Shown here: positions 31,929-32,165 of the stretch, piece after piece
How positions within the stretch are numbered: the first letter of the stretch is position 1
How the letters are laid out: the number at the start of each line of letters is the position of its first letter
Origin: Runella sp.
GTDB taxonomy: Bacteria; Bacteroidota; Bacteroidia; Cytophagales; Spirosomataceae
Direction of reading: 5' to 3'
Length of the DNA stretch: 32,165 nucleotides
Assembly (NCBI GenBank): GCA_023254175.1
Contig: JALQYJ010000161.1
Span: forward strand, 1 to 32,165
Notes under the pieces: generated by a model
Databases searched by the model: none
The model's input: only the letters and a program-made list of their open reading frames with translations
Told to the model about the DNA's origin: nothing
Position numbers and translations under genes: made by a program

Positions 31929-32165
31929 TCAAAACATCCGAACAACATCGTACCCAAAACGTGCTATCAGCCCAAATATAACCACCAAAAACACCGTCCT
32001 TACAAAGGAATTACCGCGCAAAAGAGCCATTTTACTTCCTAGGTATGCCCCCAACACATTGCAAATCATCATCGGAATAGCGATTTCAAATTCAACATAC
32101 CCCTTCCATACCAAGAATACTAAAGACGATAAATCAGCCACTACGTTAATGATTTTAGCTATGGC
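31929..32165 (-). CDS. TSUP (TauE/SafE) permease, C-terminal part
   Basis: Partial: the gene enters from beyond the right edge. The frame is open to the window end and reads AIAKIINVVADLSSLVFLVW, KGYVEFEIAIPMMICNVLGA, YLGSKMALLRGNSFVRTVFL, then VVIFGLIARFGYDVVRMF. The pattern NVLGAYLGSKMAL and the final helix RTVFLVVIFGLI are typical of the TauE/SafE anion exporter family (sulfite, sulfoacetate and related). A GTG at 32139-32141 is internal, not a start. Upstream of the symporter gene by about 156 nt, same strand; co-transcription is possible but not shown. Confidence 0.85.
   Translation of the reverse strand, partial: AIAKIINVVADLSSLVFLVWKGYVEFEIAIPMMICNVLGAYLGSKMALLRGNSFVRTVFLVVIFGLIARFGYDVVRMF

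Noticed and set aside
1-32165. CRISPR arrays, tRNA, rRNA, complete transposons or toxin-antitoxin pairs.
   Set aside because: No regularly spaced repeats, no cloverleaf-like or rRNA-like sequence, and no transposase or integrase reading frame was recognised on either strand.

Overview
The window looks like chromosomal DNA of a member of the Bacteroidota, most likely Cytophagales (a Runella/Spirosoma-like genome). This is inferred from gene content: a BT_3928-type MauE/DoxX-thioredoxin protein, a ~390-aa NusB with a long N-terminal extension, the block nusB-YtxH-DUF1573-yajC-YbbR-coaE, DUF1599, and a HYC_CC_PP-type protein. Several genes also carry the Bacteroidota -7 promoter element TAnnTTTG and lack obvious Shine-Dalgarno sequences. 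I saw no rRNA, tRNA, CRISPR array or complete IS element.

Layout. 1-1609 is gene-poor: a decayed small phage-type DNA-binding gene (one in-frame stop), a DoxX gene with its own terminator, and a second decayed reading frame. 1610-5007 carries dxr and rseP, separated by an internally deleted Uma2 endonuclease gene, then a secreted DUF6702-type protein whose signal-peptide region is written by a genome-repeat palindrome. 5079-5714 is rpmI-rplT with a near-consensus promoter and tandem terminators, and without infC. 5855-9719 is a four-gene metal-handling module: a HYC_CC_PP-type secreted Cys protein, an AraC regulator with an N-terminal HMA-like CxxC domain, a TonB-dependent receptor with a Cys-Cys pair before its plug, and a secreted HMA protein with a His-rich tail.

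9839-20333 is accessory. On the minus strand lie a CotH-like lipoprotein, a LamG/DUF1080-like protein, a secreted alpha/beta hydrolase, a 3-hydroxyacyl-CoA dehydrogenase, a BASS-type transporter, an IclR regulator and a VOC protein. Diverging from it on the plus strand are a MaoC/HTD2-type hydratase, a CaiB/BaiF CoA-transferase, a thiolase and an SDR. Together these genes could import an organic acid, activate it to a CoA thioester, hydrate, oxidise and thiolytically cleave it. The thiolase is a pseudogene: its nucleophile cysteine is replaced by Phe and the frame is broken twice, so the pathway is either decaying or borrows a thiolase from elsewhere.

20451-30092 is mostly housekeeping: folP, DUF1599, BT_3928-type protein, aroK, two tandem paralogous polytopic membrane proteins (GT-C-like), then nusB-YtxH-DUF1573-yajC-YbbR-coaE. 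The window ends with a vSGLT-like Na+/sugar symporter and the C-terminal part of a TSUP permease cut by the window edge.

Most interesting: the metal module with its HMA-AraC regulator; the IclR-linked CoA cluster with a dead thiolase; and two places where intergenic-type repeats have become protein-coding (4481-4531 and 16733-16805).
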